This document shows positions 26,085 to 35,679 of a stretch of DNA of 64,000 nt, in pieces (position 1 is the first letter of the stretch; every line of letters begins with the position of its first letter). The notes under the pieces were generated by a model. That model was not told where the DNA came from and did not search any database. It saw nothing but the letters and a program-made list of their open reading frames with translations. The stretch lies in contig NZ_NIDE01000010.1 of NCBI RefSeq assembly GCF_002197845.1, positions 124,001-188,000 on the forward strand, read 5' to 3'. This DNA comes from Fimbriiglobus ruber. GTDB taxonomy: Bacteria > Planctomycetota > Planctomycetia > Gemmatales > Gemmataceae. The position numbers and the translations under genes were made by a program.

Positions 26085-27014
26085 CTACAGCAGTTTCTGG
26101 AGATCCGTGATCGGGCGTGTTTCCTTGCCTTCCGCTTCGAGCTTAGCCTCCCGCTCGAACTTCTTGAGCTGTTCGGCCATCCATCTTACGACCCGTTCCC
26201 ACCGCCAATCGCTGGGAAGGATCAGACTCGCACCGTCTTTGGTAGCCGTGGCAGGCCTTGACTTCTTGGCCTTCTTGCCTTTTATCTCGTTCGCGATCCG
26301 CTGGATGTTGTCCCTCTTGGCTTTCCCATGTTGTTTAATGTGAGCCAGAACGTGTTCGGCCAGTTGTTTCTGCTTCTCGGGCGTGGGCATAGTCGCGACG
26401 ATCCGGATCACGGCCTTGCTGATCTTTGGATTGTCCGCAAGCGTGCTTAGTTCTGGTAGGAGCCATTTTGAAGGTGCGAGAATTTTACTGACGTAGCTCG
26501 GGCTGATTCCGAAGAACTCGGCCGCTTGTTCCTGTGTATCCCCGGTTTCCGCGATGTGTTCGCGGATCTCGTCGGCGATTTGATCCGGACTCATGTGCTT
26601 ATGAGCATTGTTCGCGGCGACCCGGATGCGCCGGAGTTCTTTTTTGCTAGGCTGATGGTCTAGCACGATCGCCTGGAACGGGATGCCGAGGATACGGCAC
26701 GCCATTAACCGACGGTTACCATCGGCCGCGATATACTTCCCCGGCATCCCTGGGTGCGGATAGACGATTCCCGGGATCTGCTGCTTGAGTGCCCCAACGC
26801 TGTCTACCAGATCTTTCACATCGTCGATTCTTCCCGGTGAGTTGTCGGGATCGAAATTCACTTGGTCTGTATGAAACGAGTAAAATCGGCTGGGGTCGGG
26901 GGCGAGGATTGACATCTCGGGTGGAAGGATGCGTATTCCATCCGGCTTCGGTTGTGTCCGAGCCATCTCGGACTCGGCCGGTGGTGTGGCACTGGTGGGG
27001 ACTTGGGCTGACAT
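26085..27014 (-). CDS. ParB/Spo0J-family DNA-binding protein
   Basis: 309 residues. ParB N-terminal nuclease-like fold with IAADGNRRLMACRIL (the GxRRxxA nucleotide-binding box), then a KorB/ParB HTH (TQEQAAEFFGISPSYVSKIL) and a basic C-terminus. AAAGGAGC precedes the ATG. No ParA partner is in the window. In integrated elements such proteins segregate a circular form or regulate transfer genes. The ATPase gene follows 68 bp downstream on the same strand. Confidence 0.85.
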   Translation of the reverse strand: MSAQVPTSATPPAESEMARTQPKPDGIRILPPEMSILAPDPSRFYSFHTDQVNFDPDNSPGRIDDVKDLVDSVGALKQQIPGIVYPHPGMPGKYIAADGNRRLMACRILGIPFQAIVLDHQPSKKELRRIRVAANNAHKHMSPDQIADEIREHIAETGDTQEQAAEFFGISPSYVSKILAPSKWLLPELSTLADNPKISKAVIRIVATMPTPEKQKQLAEHVLAHIKQHGKAKRDNIQRIANEIKGKKAKKSRPATATKDGASLILPSDWRWERVVRWMAEQLKKFEREAKLEAEGKETRPITDLQKLL

Positions 27015-27085
27015 CGAAAATTGCTCCTTTGGGGATTGGGCATAAGTAGATCAACTCTCTCAGATCGCAAGGAACTAAAGCCGGG

Positions 27086-28180
27086 CTACTCGTCTTTGCT
27101 TAACATCTCGTTATCATATAAAATCGATTCTTGATATACGCCAACAACACACAACATGGTCCTGTATATTATTCTTTGTTCAAATGTCAGTTTTTCGGAA
27201 CCGTAACCGGGAGGTCTAAGTTCGATCAAATGGCACCGAGGACGAGGAGTTGTAATACCCGTTTCGCGAAAACCGTAAGTTTGACATCGGTTAATATTCT
27301 CGGGGTTGATAGCAGGCGCGATAAATATGGGCCTCTTACTCACCATATCCATTGGGTGGGAAAACGCTGCCATCTGATAGAGTATGCAATGTACCTGGGC
27401 CAGACTGCGTGCCCGAGTATTGGGGCATTCTGAAGGACGGACCTGAGTTATGGTTTGGAGATGTAGCCACTTACTCGGTCGCTCAAAATCCGGCGCAGTC
27501 ATATCGAACGCAGAGATGGCACCCCTGCTATACAAATTGTAAGCGTTCTCGGAAATGGGGAACACAATCGTCGCGCCGATTGGTTGCCCTTTAATCGTTG
27601 CCAAGAGAATAGTTAATGCATCAATTTCCCAAAACTGGCAAAGCCACTTCGCATATGACTGCCAGTCGATTTCATATTTTCGTTCACCATTCGCTAAGGC
27701 GACCTCCGGAGACAACTTGTCCCCGCGTGGTGTAATTTTTCTTCCGAGATTTTCTAGTGCCATTCGGGCGACCATTTCAATGTCGTTACGACTGCACATT
27801 GCCTCTTCGGGTAGTGTCAGCCGGCTTGGGAGATGTCCAAAGAGTGTACGCCAACCTCCACCGCGCCAAATATCTATTTTGGGTTGACCTTCATCCCTGG
27901 CCGATAACGGGATATGCTCGGCAAACTCTGCGTCATCATTCAATGACAGTCGAATTGGTGGGTTCCTCACTTTGCTCAGATATTCAATTAGTCCGTGGAC
28001 CAAAGATGAAGGCACCGACTCCCCACGTTTAAGAAATTTCCACCAATGAGGGGTAAGGGTAAGGCCTTCTGCTCTTTGAAACCACTTCATAAATGCGTCT
28101 CGACTGGGCCAAGCATTTTGATCGTTGATCATGGCCACCGTCTTGGGCTTCAACCGACGGCAGAGCGGCTTGGCAGCCAT
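27086..28180 (-). CDS. unknown protein, possible GNAT-like domain
   Basis: About 364 residues from the Met at 28180 (GAGG 8 nt upstream). The N-terminus looks like a small HTH-type segment (SRDAFMKWFQRAEGLTLTPHWWKFLKRGE). The second half has a strand pattern with ILLATIKGQPIGATIVFPI and, later, RPIFIAPAINPENINRCQTYGF, which resembles acetyltransferase motifs A and B. This is a weak match and no catalytic residue is certain. Lower GC than neighbours suggests acquisition. It precedes parB on the same strand. Confidence 0.55.
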   Translation of the reverse strand: MAAKPLCRRLKPKTVAMINDQNAWPSRDAFMKWFQRAEGLTLTPHWWKFLKRGESVPSSLVHGLIEYLSKVRNPPIRLSLNDDAEFAEHIPLSARDEGQPKIDIWRGGGWRTLFGHLPSRLTLPEEAMCSRNDIEMVARMALENLGRKITPRGDKLSPEVALANGERKYEIDWQSYAKWLCQFWEIDALTILLATIKGQPIGATIVFPISENAYNLYSRGAISAFDMTAPDFERPSKWLHLQTITQVRPSECPNTRARSLAQVHCILYQMAAFSHPMDMVSKRPIFIAPAINPENINRCQTYGFRETGITTPRPRCHLIELRPPGYGSEKLTFEQRIIYRTMLCVVGVYQESILYDNEMLSKDE

Positions 28181-28189
28181 TATTGGCAC

Positions 28190-28499
28190 CTCATCTTCGA
28201 CATGGTTATTAGCGGTTAATCAAAGAATATGCCGGGATATGGGGGATTTGCAAGGCTTCCGTTCCCGTTCTCTCGTGCGCGCGCCTTTGTCCAGGTACCC
28301 CGCTTGTCGACGACGCGTGCGTCCTGTCTCCCGGCTCTGAAGCAGCCCACAGCCTCCCGCAAGCAAAATGACGGCTCCTCCCGCGAGAGCGGGTGCCCTC
28401 CGCAATTTCGCCTGCGTGACCGCTATCGCTGGCTACGGTCCGCTTCCCTTTCGCCTCGTCAGGCCGCGTTGATGCGGTTAACAAGCGAAAGGTTCCGGT
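28190..28499. other. divergent intergenic region
   Basis: 310 bp between divergent leftward and rightward island blocks. No gene; it should hold both promoters. It contains the inverted repeat CTCCCGCGAGAG-like segment near 28377-28390 and the ribosome site AAAGG for the large rightward gene. No clear -35/-10 could be assigned. Confidence 0.4.
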
Positions 28500-31400
28500 A
28501 TGTCACAAGTCCAGTATTGTTTGCAGTTTCCGTCGATTCCGCCTACAAATGAGAGCGAACTAACTCATGTCCCTGTGATGGCAAAATCCAAGTCGACTCC
28601 GTCGCTTTTTGATTCCGAATTACCTCCGGAAGAACGGTCTCGCACGTTTGCTGAACGGTTTACGCCTCCCTCTGCCAAGCCATTCACGGAAAAGGTCCGG
28701 TCTTCCAGGCCCAGCCTGTTCGATGCGGTGAATGACGAACCGGAGATCCGCGAGGAACCGCTCGCGCTGCCGCCGCCCGCACAGCCAGTGCCACCTCGTC
28801 CAGTGCCAACCGTGGCCGCCGGCCCAATGGGCAAAGCAAAGGATCTTCTCGCCGCGATCAAGACGCTGAAGAAACTCGAACGCCTTCGCTGCATTCCCGA
28901 CGACGGCGAACGCGAGGTGTTGTCCAGGTTTTGTGGGTTCGGACCCGTCGCTTTGCACATCTTCCCTGACCCCGTTACCGGTAAGTACAAGGACGGCTGG
29001 GAGCAGATCGGCGAGGAACTCCGTGGGTTACTGACGCCCGAGGAATACGCTTCGGTCAAGAGAACCACGTTCAGCCAGTTCTTCACTTCTCCGGTCGTCA
29101 TGGCGGCCATGCACGAGGGATTGGCCCGGTTAGGGGTTGCCCCCGGCGCGACGGTGCTGGAGCCTGGGGCTGGGATCGGCCGGTTCATGAACCAAGGGGA
29201 TTACGCGTACATCGGCGTGGAACTCGACTCGATTACGGGGAGAATCGCGAGGTTGCTCCATCCCAAGGCCGATATCCGAATCGAGAGCGTTCAGGACACC
29301 AGGTTACCGCAACTCGATGCCGTCATTGGTAACGTCCCATTCGCCGACGTGAAGCTGGAACACAACGGGCAGCGGTTTTCCCTTCACGATTACTGCTTTG
29401 CCAAGTCAGTGGACTCACTGAAACCGGGTGGCGTGTTGGCGCTCGTCACCTCGCACTACACGCTGGATAAGCAGAACACGGCGATTCGCGAGTACCTTGC
29501 AGACCGAGCCGACTTCCTTGGGGCGATTCGGTTGCCGAGCGACGCCTTCAAGCGGGAAGGGACTTCCGTCGTCACGGACATCGTTTTTATGCGTAAACGA
29601 AGTTTAGATGAACCCCCAAGGCACGTTGACGAGTGGCTGAAGGCCGAGCCGACCGAGATCGAGGGTCGCTCGCTGCCGGTCAACGAATATTTCAATCGGC
29701 ATCCGGAAATGGTGCTGGGGACGTATAGCGGGAAGGATTCTCTTTACGGAGAAGGCTATTCGGTCCTCTCAAACGGCGACCTGGCTGAGCAGTTGAAGCG
29801 TGCGGTAGAGCGGTTGCCGGAGCTTAAAACCCCATCTCGACCCGATTTAGAGGCGAATTCTGCGGAAATCCCGCAAAAATCGGCCTTAGATACCTCGAAA
29901 GGCCAGTTTGTCCCTCCTCCTCCTGAAAAGCACATCTCCGAAGGCTCATTTTTCGTTCACGATTCTCGAATCCATCAGATGGTTGATGGGCAGACGGTTC
30001 CCGTGGTGTACGGCGGCTCCGAGCTTTGGGCGCACGGGGGATTGGTCGGACGGAGGATGGGTGCTCTCATCGGCCTCCGCGATCTCGCCAGGCGGGTTCT
30101 CCAGTCCCAGAACGAGGGCTGGCCGGAGTCCGCAAGGGTAGATGCCAGGAGGAAGCTGAACCACGCTTACGACGCCTTTAAATCCGCTTTTGGCCCCATC
30201 AACAAAACGACCGTTTCGGAAAGCAAGGACGGTACACAGATCCGCCGCATGCCCAATCTGGCCAAGTTCCGCGAGGACCCCGACGCCATGCTCGTCATGG
30301 CCCTGGAGGAATACGACGAGGCCACGGGTGAGGCGAAGAAGGCTCCCATCATGCAGCGGGACGTGGTCGGGAAGACGCCTCCGATCACGTCAGTCACGTC
30401 AGCCGAGGAAGGGCTTCTCGTTTCCCTCGATCAACGCGGGGCGGTTGACCTTCCCTTTATCGCACAGCTTTACGGGAAGCCTGAGGGGACGGTCATCTCC
30501 GAACTTGGCGACCTGATCTACTTCGACCCTCAAAAGGCCTGGCAAACGGCGGACGAGTACCTGTCGGGGAACGTAAGAGCCAAGTTGGCCGCTGCTGAGA
30601 AAGCCGGGGTCGAGCGGAACATCGAAGCACTGAAGGCCGTTCAACCGGAGGACGTGCTACCGGGTGATATCGACGCCAACTTGGGAGCGCCGTGGATTCC
30701 CGTCTCTGACATTCAGGCCTTTGCGACCGAGTTGTTCCGCGTGGAGCCAGATTCGATCACCATCGGGCATCTGGCCAAGGATGCCGTCTGGAGCGTTGAG
30801 GGAGACTATTCTGCGGAGCGGTCGGTTGCTGTTACGGCGGATTACGGGACTTCACGAGCCAACGGCATTTGGTTGCTCGGGCTCGCGCTCAACATGAAGT
30901 CGCCTGTCATTTACGACCCCGATCCTTCGGACCCGGACAAGCGGGTGGTGAACCAGGAAGCGACACTCGCTGCGAAGGAAAAACAGCGGGCCATCAAGGA
31001 GCAATTCAAAAGCTGGGTATTCTCTGATCCCGACAGAACGGAGCGTTTGGTTCGGCTTTACAACGACAACTTCAACAACTTACGGCCGAGACAGTTCGAC
31101 GGGTCGCACCTGGATTTCCCAGGGATGTCGCAGGCTCTCACGCTCCGCCAGCATCAAAAAGACGCGGTATGGCGGATCATGTCTGGAGGAAATACCCTTT
31201 TAGCTCATGCGGTTGGGGCCGGTAAGACCGGGGCATGCTCCGCGGGCGCGATGAAGCTGAAACAAGCAGGCTTGGCGAAGAAAAGTTTGATCGCCGTCCC
31301 GAACCACTTATTGGAGCAGTTCGCCCGAGAGTTCCAGCAGTTCTACCCCAACGCGAAGCTCTTGGTTGCGAGTAAAGACGACTTCACCAAAGAGCGGAGG

Positions 31401-33746
31401 AAGTTTCTCACGGCGAAGATCGCATCAGGGGATTGGGATGCGATTATCGTGACTCATTCGAGTTTTGAGAGAATTGGAATGTCCCGGGATTTTCAGGAGA
31501 AGTTCCTGCGGAAGCAGATTGCTGAATACGAGGAGTTGCTGTGTGACCGCGCGAAGGACAAGAATCGGAACATCATCAAGACACTCGAAAAACAGAAAGC
31601 AGCAAGAGAAGCCAAGTTGAAGGATTTACTTGCCCAGGACAAAAAAGATGATGGCTTGGTGTTCGATGAGCTCGGGGTTGACCACATATTTATTGATGAA
31701 TTTCAACAGTTTAAGAACATGGAGCTTGCCTCGAAGATGGATCGTGTCGCGGGGATTCAGACAGGTGGTTCTGAACGTGCTTTCGACCTGTTCATGAAAT
31801 CGCAGTACCTCCACGAGCAGCATCCTGGACACGGCCTTACTGGTGCTTCTGGAACTCCAGTCAGTAACTCGATGGTCGAACTCTACACCCTCCAAAAATA
31901 CTTCGATCCCGAGGGATTACGTGATCGGGGTATCGAACACTTTGACGCCTGGGCCGCCACGTTTGGGGAAGTCGTCGAGACGATGGAGATTTCGCCGGAT
32001 GGGCAAACTCTGAAGCCAAGAAGTCGCTTCGCGAAGTTCGTGAATCTTCCTGAACTCCAGCAGATGTTCCGGGCGTTTTCAGACGTGCAGACTACGGACA
32101 TGCTGGATTTACCACGACCCAAACTTGAAGGCGGTAAGGCCCAGGTCGTTGCGTGTCCGATGTCCGACGAGCAAAGCGAAATTCAGCAGAAGTTGGTCGA
32201 GAGATACGAACGCATCCGGAGTTCCAAGGTCGATCCCAGGGAGGACAACGCCCTGGCCATTACAACTGATGGGAGAAAGCTTGCTCTGGATGCCAGGATG
32301 CTTTCTCCGAATGCAGAGGACTTCCCCGGCTCAAAAATCAACGCGCTGGTGGAAAACGTCTTTGCAATCTGGGAGAAAACAGCGCCGACAAAGGGTACGC
32401 AGATGATCTTCTCGGACATCGGGGTGAATCCTACGGCTTGGGAGTTTTCCGCTTACGAGGAGGTCACCAAAAAGCTCATTGCGCGGGGAATTCCACGGGA
32501 ACAGATCGTTTCCATTGGGGAAGCTGATTCCGACGCCAAGAAGCAGGCGTTGTTCGAGAAAGTCAGAAATGGAACGGTACGGGTTCTTCTCGGGAGTACC
32601 GCGAAGTTAGGAACAGGAACCAACGTCCAGAAACGCTTGGTTGCGATGCACCACTTGGATGCCCCTTGGAAGCCGGCAGAAGTGGAACAGAGGGACGGGA
32701 GAATCCTCCGCCAGGGAAATCAGAATGAAGAGGTTTCGATCTACCGTTACGTCACTGAGGGAAGCTTCGACGCGTATATGTGGCAAGCGTTAGAAACAAA
32801 AGCACGCTTCATTTCTCAAGTAATGACAGGGGAATCTGGGGTTCGTAGAGCAGAGGACATCGGGGGACAAGAATTGAGTTACGCCGAGGTGAAGGCGATT
32901 GCTTCAGGAAATCCGGCGGTGCTGACTCTTGCAGAGGCAGACGCGGAGCTTCAGAAACTCGCGGTTCTTCGGCGATCGCATGCGGATGAGCAGTTCCTTG
33001 CAAGAAGAAACCTCCGGGAGCTTCCCCAGACGATTGAGAGGCTTGAGAAACGGCTGGAGGCGTTGACCGCAGATGCTTCGACGGTTGCCGCTTCAAAAGG
33101 GATGACGCCAGGAACCGAAGCGGCTCTCGGCCAGGCGTTGACCCAGATACCGGATGAAGTGGACCGGAGGAGGGTGTTTCCCATTGGAGAATACCGAGGT
33201 CTTGCGTTTGGGCTGGAACGACATCCAGGGGGATCGGCTGATGTTTACTTGGAGGGAAGAGGATACCGTACCGCGCCGTTGTCGAGGGAATCGCAAGGCC
33301 CACGAGCAGTAATGAACGCGCTGAACCGAATCGCCACAACTTACGACGAGCGGATCGAAGCCACGGGGAAAGAGCTTGTCGTGGTGCGAGGGCAGCTTGG
33401 GGATTACGAAGCACGACTGGGGAGGGTGTTTGCTCACTCAGGGTACATGGAAGAGCTTTCAGGGTTGCGGGATCGGCTGAAAATCGCGCTGTCAGGAACG
33501 CCGGCGGAGGGAGAACCGACAGCGGGAGAGTTGGCGGAGAAGATCAAGGCACTTCGGGAATCGCAAGTTGTGGAAGCACCTATGAGAGTAACGCCGAAGC
33601 CAAGAGCGGAAATTCGGAGACGGGTGGAGGAGAAGCCGGTGGAACCAGAGGCGCCGGTTGAGGAAGCCCCGCTTGAGGAGGTTCGTCCGCCGGAATCATT
33701 CCGCAGGAGGATCAATCGAGGTGGGGCACAGCAGACGCTGTTTTAG
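28500..33746 (+). CDS. giant N6-adenine methyltransferase-SNF2/DEAD helicase fusion (DarB-like)
   Basis: 1748 residues. Methyltransferase domain: motif I VLEPGAGIGRFM (219-230) and catalytic motif IGNVPFAD (276-283, N-V-P-F in place of N-P-P-Y/F). Superfamily-2 helicase: Walker A AHAVGAGKT near 902-910, DEAx-like FIDEFQQF near 1063-1070, motif VI RDGRILRQGN near 1397. The C-terminus is Glu/Pro-rich. No nuclease domain seen. The architecture matches phage P1 DarB and the large N12-class methylase/helicases of plasmids and integrative elements, which protect incoming DNA from restriction. Start ATG 28500 has AAAGG; Met at 28578 is an alternative. Confidence 0.88.
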   Translation: MSQVQYCLQFPSIPPTNESELTHVPVMAKSKSTPSLFDSELPPEERSRTFAERFTPPSAKPFTEKVRSSRPSLFDAVNDEPEIREEPLALPPPAQPVPPRPVPTVAAGPMGKAKDLLAAIKTLKKLERLRCIPDDGEREVLSRFCGFGPVALHIFPDPVTGKYKDGWEQIGEELRGLLTPEEYASVKRTTFSQFFTSPVVMAAMHEGLARLGVAPGATVLEPGAGIGRFMNQGDYAYIGVELDSITGRIARLLHPKADIRIESVQDTRLPQLDAVIGNVPFADVKLEHNGQRFSLHDYCFAKSVDSLKPGGVLALVTSHYTLDKQNTAIREYLADRADFLGAIRLPSDAFKREGTSVVTDIVFMRKRSLDEPPRHVDEWLKAEPTEIEGRSLPVNEYFNRHPEMVLGTYSGKDSLYGEGYSVLSNGDLAEQLKRAVERLPELKTPSRPDLEANSAEIPQKSALDTSKGQFVPPPPEKHISEGSFFVHDSRIHQMVDGQTVPVVYGGSELWAHGGLVGRRMGALIGLRDLARRVLQSQNEGWPESARVDARRKLNHAYDAFKSAFGPINKTTVSESKDGTQIRRMPNLAKFREDPDAMLVMALEEYDEATGEAKKAPIMQRDVVGKTPPITSVTSAEEGLLVSLDQRGAVDLPFIAQLYGKPEGTVISELGDLIYFDPQKAWQTADEYLSGNVRAKLAAAEKAGVERNIEALKAVQPEDVLPGDIDANLGAPWIPVSDIQAFATELFRVEPDSITIGHLAKDAVWSVEGDYSAERSVAVTADYGTSRANGIWLLGLALNMKSPVIYDPDPSDPDKRVVNQEATLAAKEKQRAIKEQFKSWVFSDPDRTERLVRLYNDNFNNLRPRQFDGSHLDFPGMSQALTLRQHQKDAVWRIMSGGNTLLAHAVGAGKTGACSAGAMKLKQAGLAKKSLIAVPNHLLEQFAREFQQFYPNAKLLVASKDDFTKERRKFLTAKIASGDWDAIIVTHSSFERIGMSRDFQEKFLRKQIAEYEELLCDRAKDKNRNIIKTLEKQKAAREAKLKDLLAQDKKDDGLVFDELGVDHIFIDEFQQFKNMELASKMDRVAGIQTGGSERAFDLFMKSQYLHEQHPGHGLTGASGTPVSNSMVELYTLQKYFDPEGLRDRGIEHFDAWAATFGEVVETMEISPDGQTLKPRSRFAKFVNLPELQQMFRAFSDVQTTDMLDLPRPKLEGGKAQVVACPMSDEQSEIQQKLVERYERIRSSKVDPREDNALAITTDGRKLALDARMLSPNAEDFPGSKINALVENVFAIWEKTAPTKGTQMIFSDIGVNPTAWEFSAYEEVTKKLIARGIPREQIVSIGEADSDAKKQALFEKVRNGTVRVLLGSTAKLGTGTNVQKRLVAMHHLDAPWKPAEVEQRDGRILRQGNQNEEVSIYRYVTEGSFDAYMWQALETKARFISQVMTGESGVRRAEDIGGQELSYAEVKAIASGNPAVLTLAEADAELQKLAVLRRSHADEQFLARRNLRELPQTIERLEKRLEALTADASTVAASKGMTPGTEAALGQALTQIPDEVDRRRVFPIGEYRGLAFGLERHPGGSADVYLEGRGYRTAPLSRESQGPRAVMNALNRIATTYDERIEATGKELVVVRGQLGDYEARLGRVFAHSGYMEELSGLRDRLKIALSGTPAEGEPTAGELAEKIKALRESQVVEAPMRVTPKPRAEIRRRVEEKPVEPEAPVEEAPLEEVRPPESFRRRINRGGAQQTLF

Positions 33747-33839
33747 GTGATGCTTGACCGGAACTACGTTCTGCGCTAGGGTCGGCTGACGCAAGGGCAA
33801 TGAAGCCCGATGGACAGGATTAACGGTTCAGGAGAGATT

Positions 33840-34034
33840 ATGCAGGTAAAAATCAAGGTGCTCATAAATTCTGATGGCAAATATTGCGGCTATGGCTATG
33901 AGGGCGCAAAACCCAAAGACTTGGACGATACGCTTTATGAGGTTGTCTACGGCGGCCAGCTGAAAGAATATTGGCTCACTGCCGACCTTCCTGTGCCTGT
34001 GGTGGATGAAGTCGCCGCAACTGTAATCGAGTAA
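33840..34034 (+). CDS. small protein of unknown function
   Basis: 64 residues from ATG 33840 with GGAGAG upstream. Beta-rich, with the motif YCGYGYEGAKP near the middle. Lower GC than its surroundings. No family recognised. Confidence 0.55.
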   Translation: MQVKIKVLINSDGKYCGYGYEGAKPKDLDDTLYEVVYGGQLKEYWLTADLPVPVVDEVAATVIE

Positions 34035-34049
34035 AGGCATGGTGATCTT

Positions 34050-34223
34050 ATGAGTGACGCATCTTCAGAAGCTAAAAATTATCTTGCCCGTGAATTGGGG
34101 AATCACCAGAGATTTCTGTATGAATATGGATATTCACAAATTGTCGATATTTTGGAAAATGGAGGGTTTTTGTGTATGCCTAAACCTATGTTTGAACCAG
34201 AACCAGATGAATTTGAGCGTTAA
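34050..34223 (+). CDS. 57-residue protein of unknown function
   Basis: ATG 34050 to TAA 34221-34223, 15 nt after the previous stop. Composition is low in GC. A helical middle (LGNHQRFLYEYGYSQIVDIL) is followed by an acidic tail ending EPDEFER. Position and spacing suggest the same transcript as the neighbour. Confidence 0.45.
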   Translation: MSDASSEAKNYLARELGNHQRFLYEYGYSQIVDILENGGFLCMPKPMFEPEPDEFER

Positions 34224-34256
34224 CCATCAACACCCTGCGAGGGATTCATATCCCGC

Positions 34257-34433
34257 ATGACCCCCTCCGAACTTCGCAGCATCGGTGAACGGCTATACGG
34301 CCCGCGCTGGCAATCAAAGCTGGCGCGGGTACTTCCCGTTTCTACTCGCTCTATCCGTCACTGGCTTTCCGGGAAACGGCAGATGCGGCCGGTGATCGCG
34401 GAGCGGATTCGCAGCCTCACGCCTGAGAATTGA
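34257..34433 (+). CDS. small helix-turn-helix protein
   Basis: 58 residues from ATG 34257. It starts MTPSELRSIGERLYG, then WQSKLARVLPVSTRSIRHWL, SGKRQM: a compact HTH of the phage-regulator type. A relative with the same Q-S-K-L-A-R...I-R-x-W-x-S-G pattern is at 58798. Probably a DNA-binding regulator of island genes. Confidence 0.65.
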   Translation: MTPSELRSIGERLYGPRWQSKLARVLPVSTRSIRHWLSGKRQMRPVIAERIRSLTPEN

Positions 34434-34531
34434 CATCATCTTCGTGTTGAGATACTCCTCGGTTCGCCTGCCTGCCGCTTCCGTTCGGTTGCCGGTGGGC
34501 AGGTATTTGCAACCGAACAAAAGGAGTATTT

Positions 34532-35101
34532 ATGGCCAAACGCGGTCGAATCGTTCCACAAGCCCCCACGGAAACAAAGGCAGAAACCTCAGCTACTTCA
34601 GCGGCAGAAACCACTTCCGAAACTACAACCCTTCCGTCCGAGACACTTCCCCCAGGAGCAACGGATTTTGATCCGGCTTCTTTCGAGCCCTCGGAGATCG
34701 TGAATCAGGTCGCGGAAGCCACGCGGATGCCGGAGAATGGCCGTCAAACCGAACAAGGTTCCCGTCAATTCACCCCGGCGCCGGACCCATTCGACATCCA
34801 GTCAGTCTTCACCGATGACAACGCGGTGCATCTGGGGAACAGCCACAGGCAGAGGGCGTATTTCGTACATTTCGATAGGAAACCTCCCCTTGGTCCGGAA
34901 GGGCAAAAGCATCCAGCGTTAGAAGCACTGCAAGAAGCAGGGTTTAAATGGAGAGAAGTGGGGGATGGGTCGTTTGCGTGGAAAAAGCCGTGGTCTGGAA
35001 ATCAGTTCAGTTACGTTGAAGAGCAGGATAATCGCAGGCTAGTGAATCAAGTGGGGGCTTTGCTCGGGCCGGTGAAGCACGAAGAGCGGGTTCCGGATTG
35101 A
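34532..35101 (+). CDS. protein of unknown function with disordered N-terminus
   Basis: 189 residues from ATG 34532 with AAAAGGAG upstream. The first 70 are Thr/Ser/Glu/Pro-rich and probably disordered. The folded part begins NAVHLGNSHRQRAYFVHFD and includes ALQEAGFKWREVGDGSFAWKKP, resembling short domains found in plasmid-borne proteins. The leader contains a 9-bp inverted repeat TTCGGTTGC (34484-34492) and GCAACCGAA (34509-34517). Confidence 0.65.
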   Translation: MAKRGRIVPQAPTETKAETSATSAAETTSETTTLPSETLPPGATDFDPASFEPSEIVNQVAEATRMPENGRQTEQGSRQFTPAPDPFDIQSVFTDDNAVHLGNSHRQRAYFVHFDRKPPLGPEGQKHPALEALQEAGFKWREVGDGSFAWKKPWSGNQFSYVEEQDNRRLVNQVGALLGPVKHEERVPD

Positions 35102-35114
35102 GATTAAGGAGGTG

Positions 35115-35203
35115 GTGGGCGTCTCGGTTTCGCCGCCGCCACCTCCAGCACTCCGCGTTCGCTGCGGTCCCTGCGGGACGTCTGCTTCCGGCGGCTGACG
35201 CTA
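35115..35203 (+). repeat. dispersed GGGCGTC repeat, copy a
   Basis: Begins TGGGCGTCTCGG after the stop of the 189-residue gene, includes CTCCGCGTTCGCTGCGGTC, ends GGCTGACGC. It separates two convergent genes. Same family and orientation as copies at 40.3, 44.5, 46.9, 55.3 and 58.4 kb. Confidence 0.65.
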
Positions 35204-35572
35204 TCCACGCTTCCGGCCATAGTACTGCCGGTGATACGCGTTCCGGCGCAATCTTCGCTCCTCCGCGGTCATGGTTGGGAGCCGTCCGCCCTGCCGCTGC
35301 ATCACTGATGCGGGGAGGCCGTTCTCGAGGACCTTGCGAGCTTTTTCCCGCACATAGTCCGGCTCGAAACCTGCCGCCCAGCACCACCACTCGAAATCGC
35401 TTTTGTCAAAGAACCAGCGGTGAGCCTCGTCAACAATGAACTGTTTCTTGCCTTCCTGTTTTGCCCCTAACTCTCGACATCTACCCGCAAGGCATTCCAG
35501 CATGACCGTGAGCTTCGCGATGGCGAGGCGCTGTTCGGGAGTTGTGTGAATCGAATGCTCACCCGAGGGCAA
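35201..35572 (-). CDS. unknown island protein, start unclear
   Basis: 123 residues from TTG 35572, but the frame is open upstream and continues with coding-like text (KRIERFLKERGATICPPAGE) to an ATA at about 35682 that overlaps the neighbouring stop as ATAG. The protein has a helical, Trp-rich core (FFDKSDFEWWCWAAGFEPDYV) and a basic C-terminus (RRLRRNAYHRQYYGRKRG) that could bind nucleic acid. No ATG or GTG exists in the extension. Confidence 0.6.
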   Translation of the reverse strand: MPSGEHSIHTTPEQRLAIAKLTVMLECLAGRCRELGAKQEGKKQFIVDEAHRWFFDKSDFEWWCWAAGFEPDYVREKARKVLENGLPASVMQRQGGRLPTMTAEERRLRRNAYHRQYYGRKRG

Positions 35573-35679
35573 CCAGAACTTGTCCGTATCGCCTTTCGCT
35601 GTGGTTACGTTTCGCTCTCCGGCTGGAGGGCAGATCGTCGCACCGCGTTCTTTGAGAAACCGCTCGATCCTTTTCTCGT

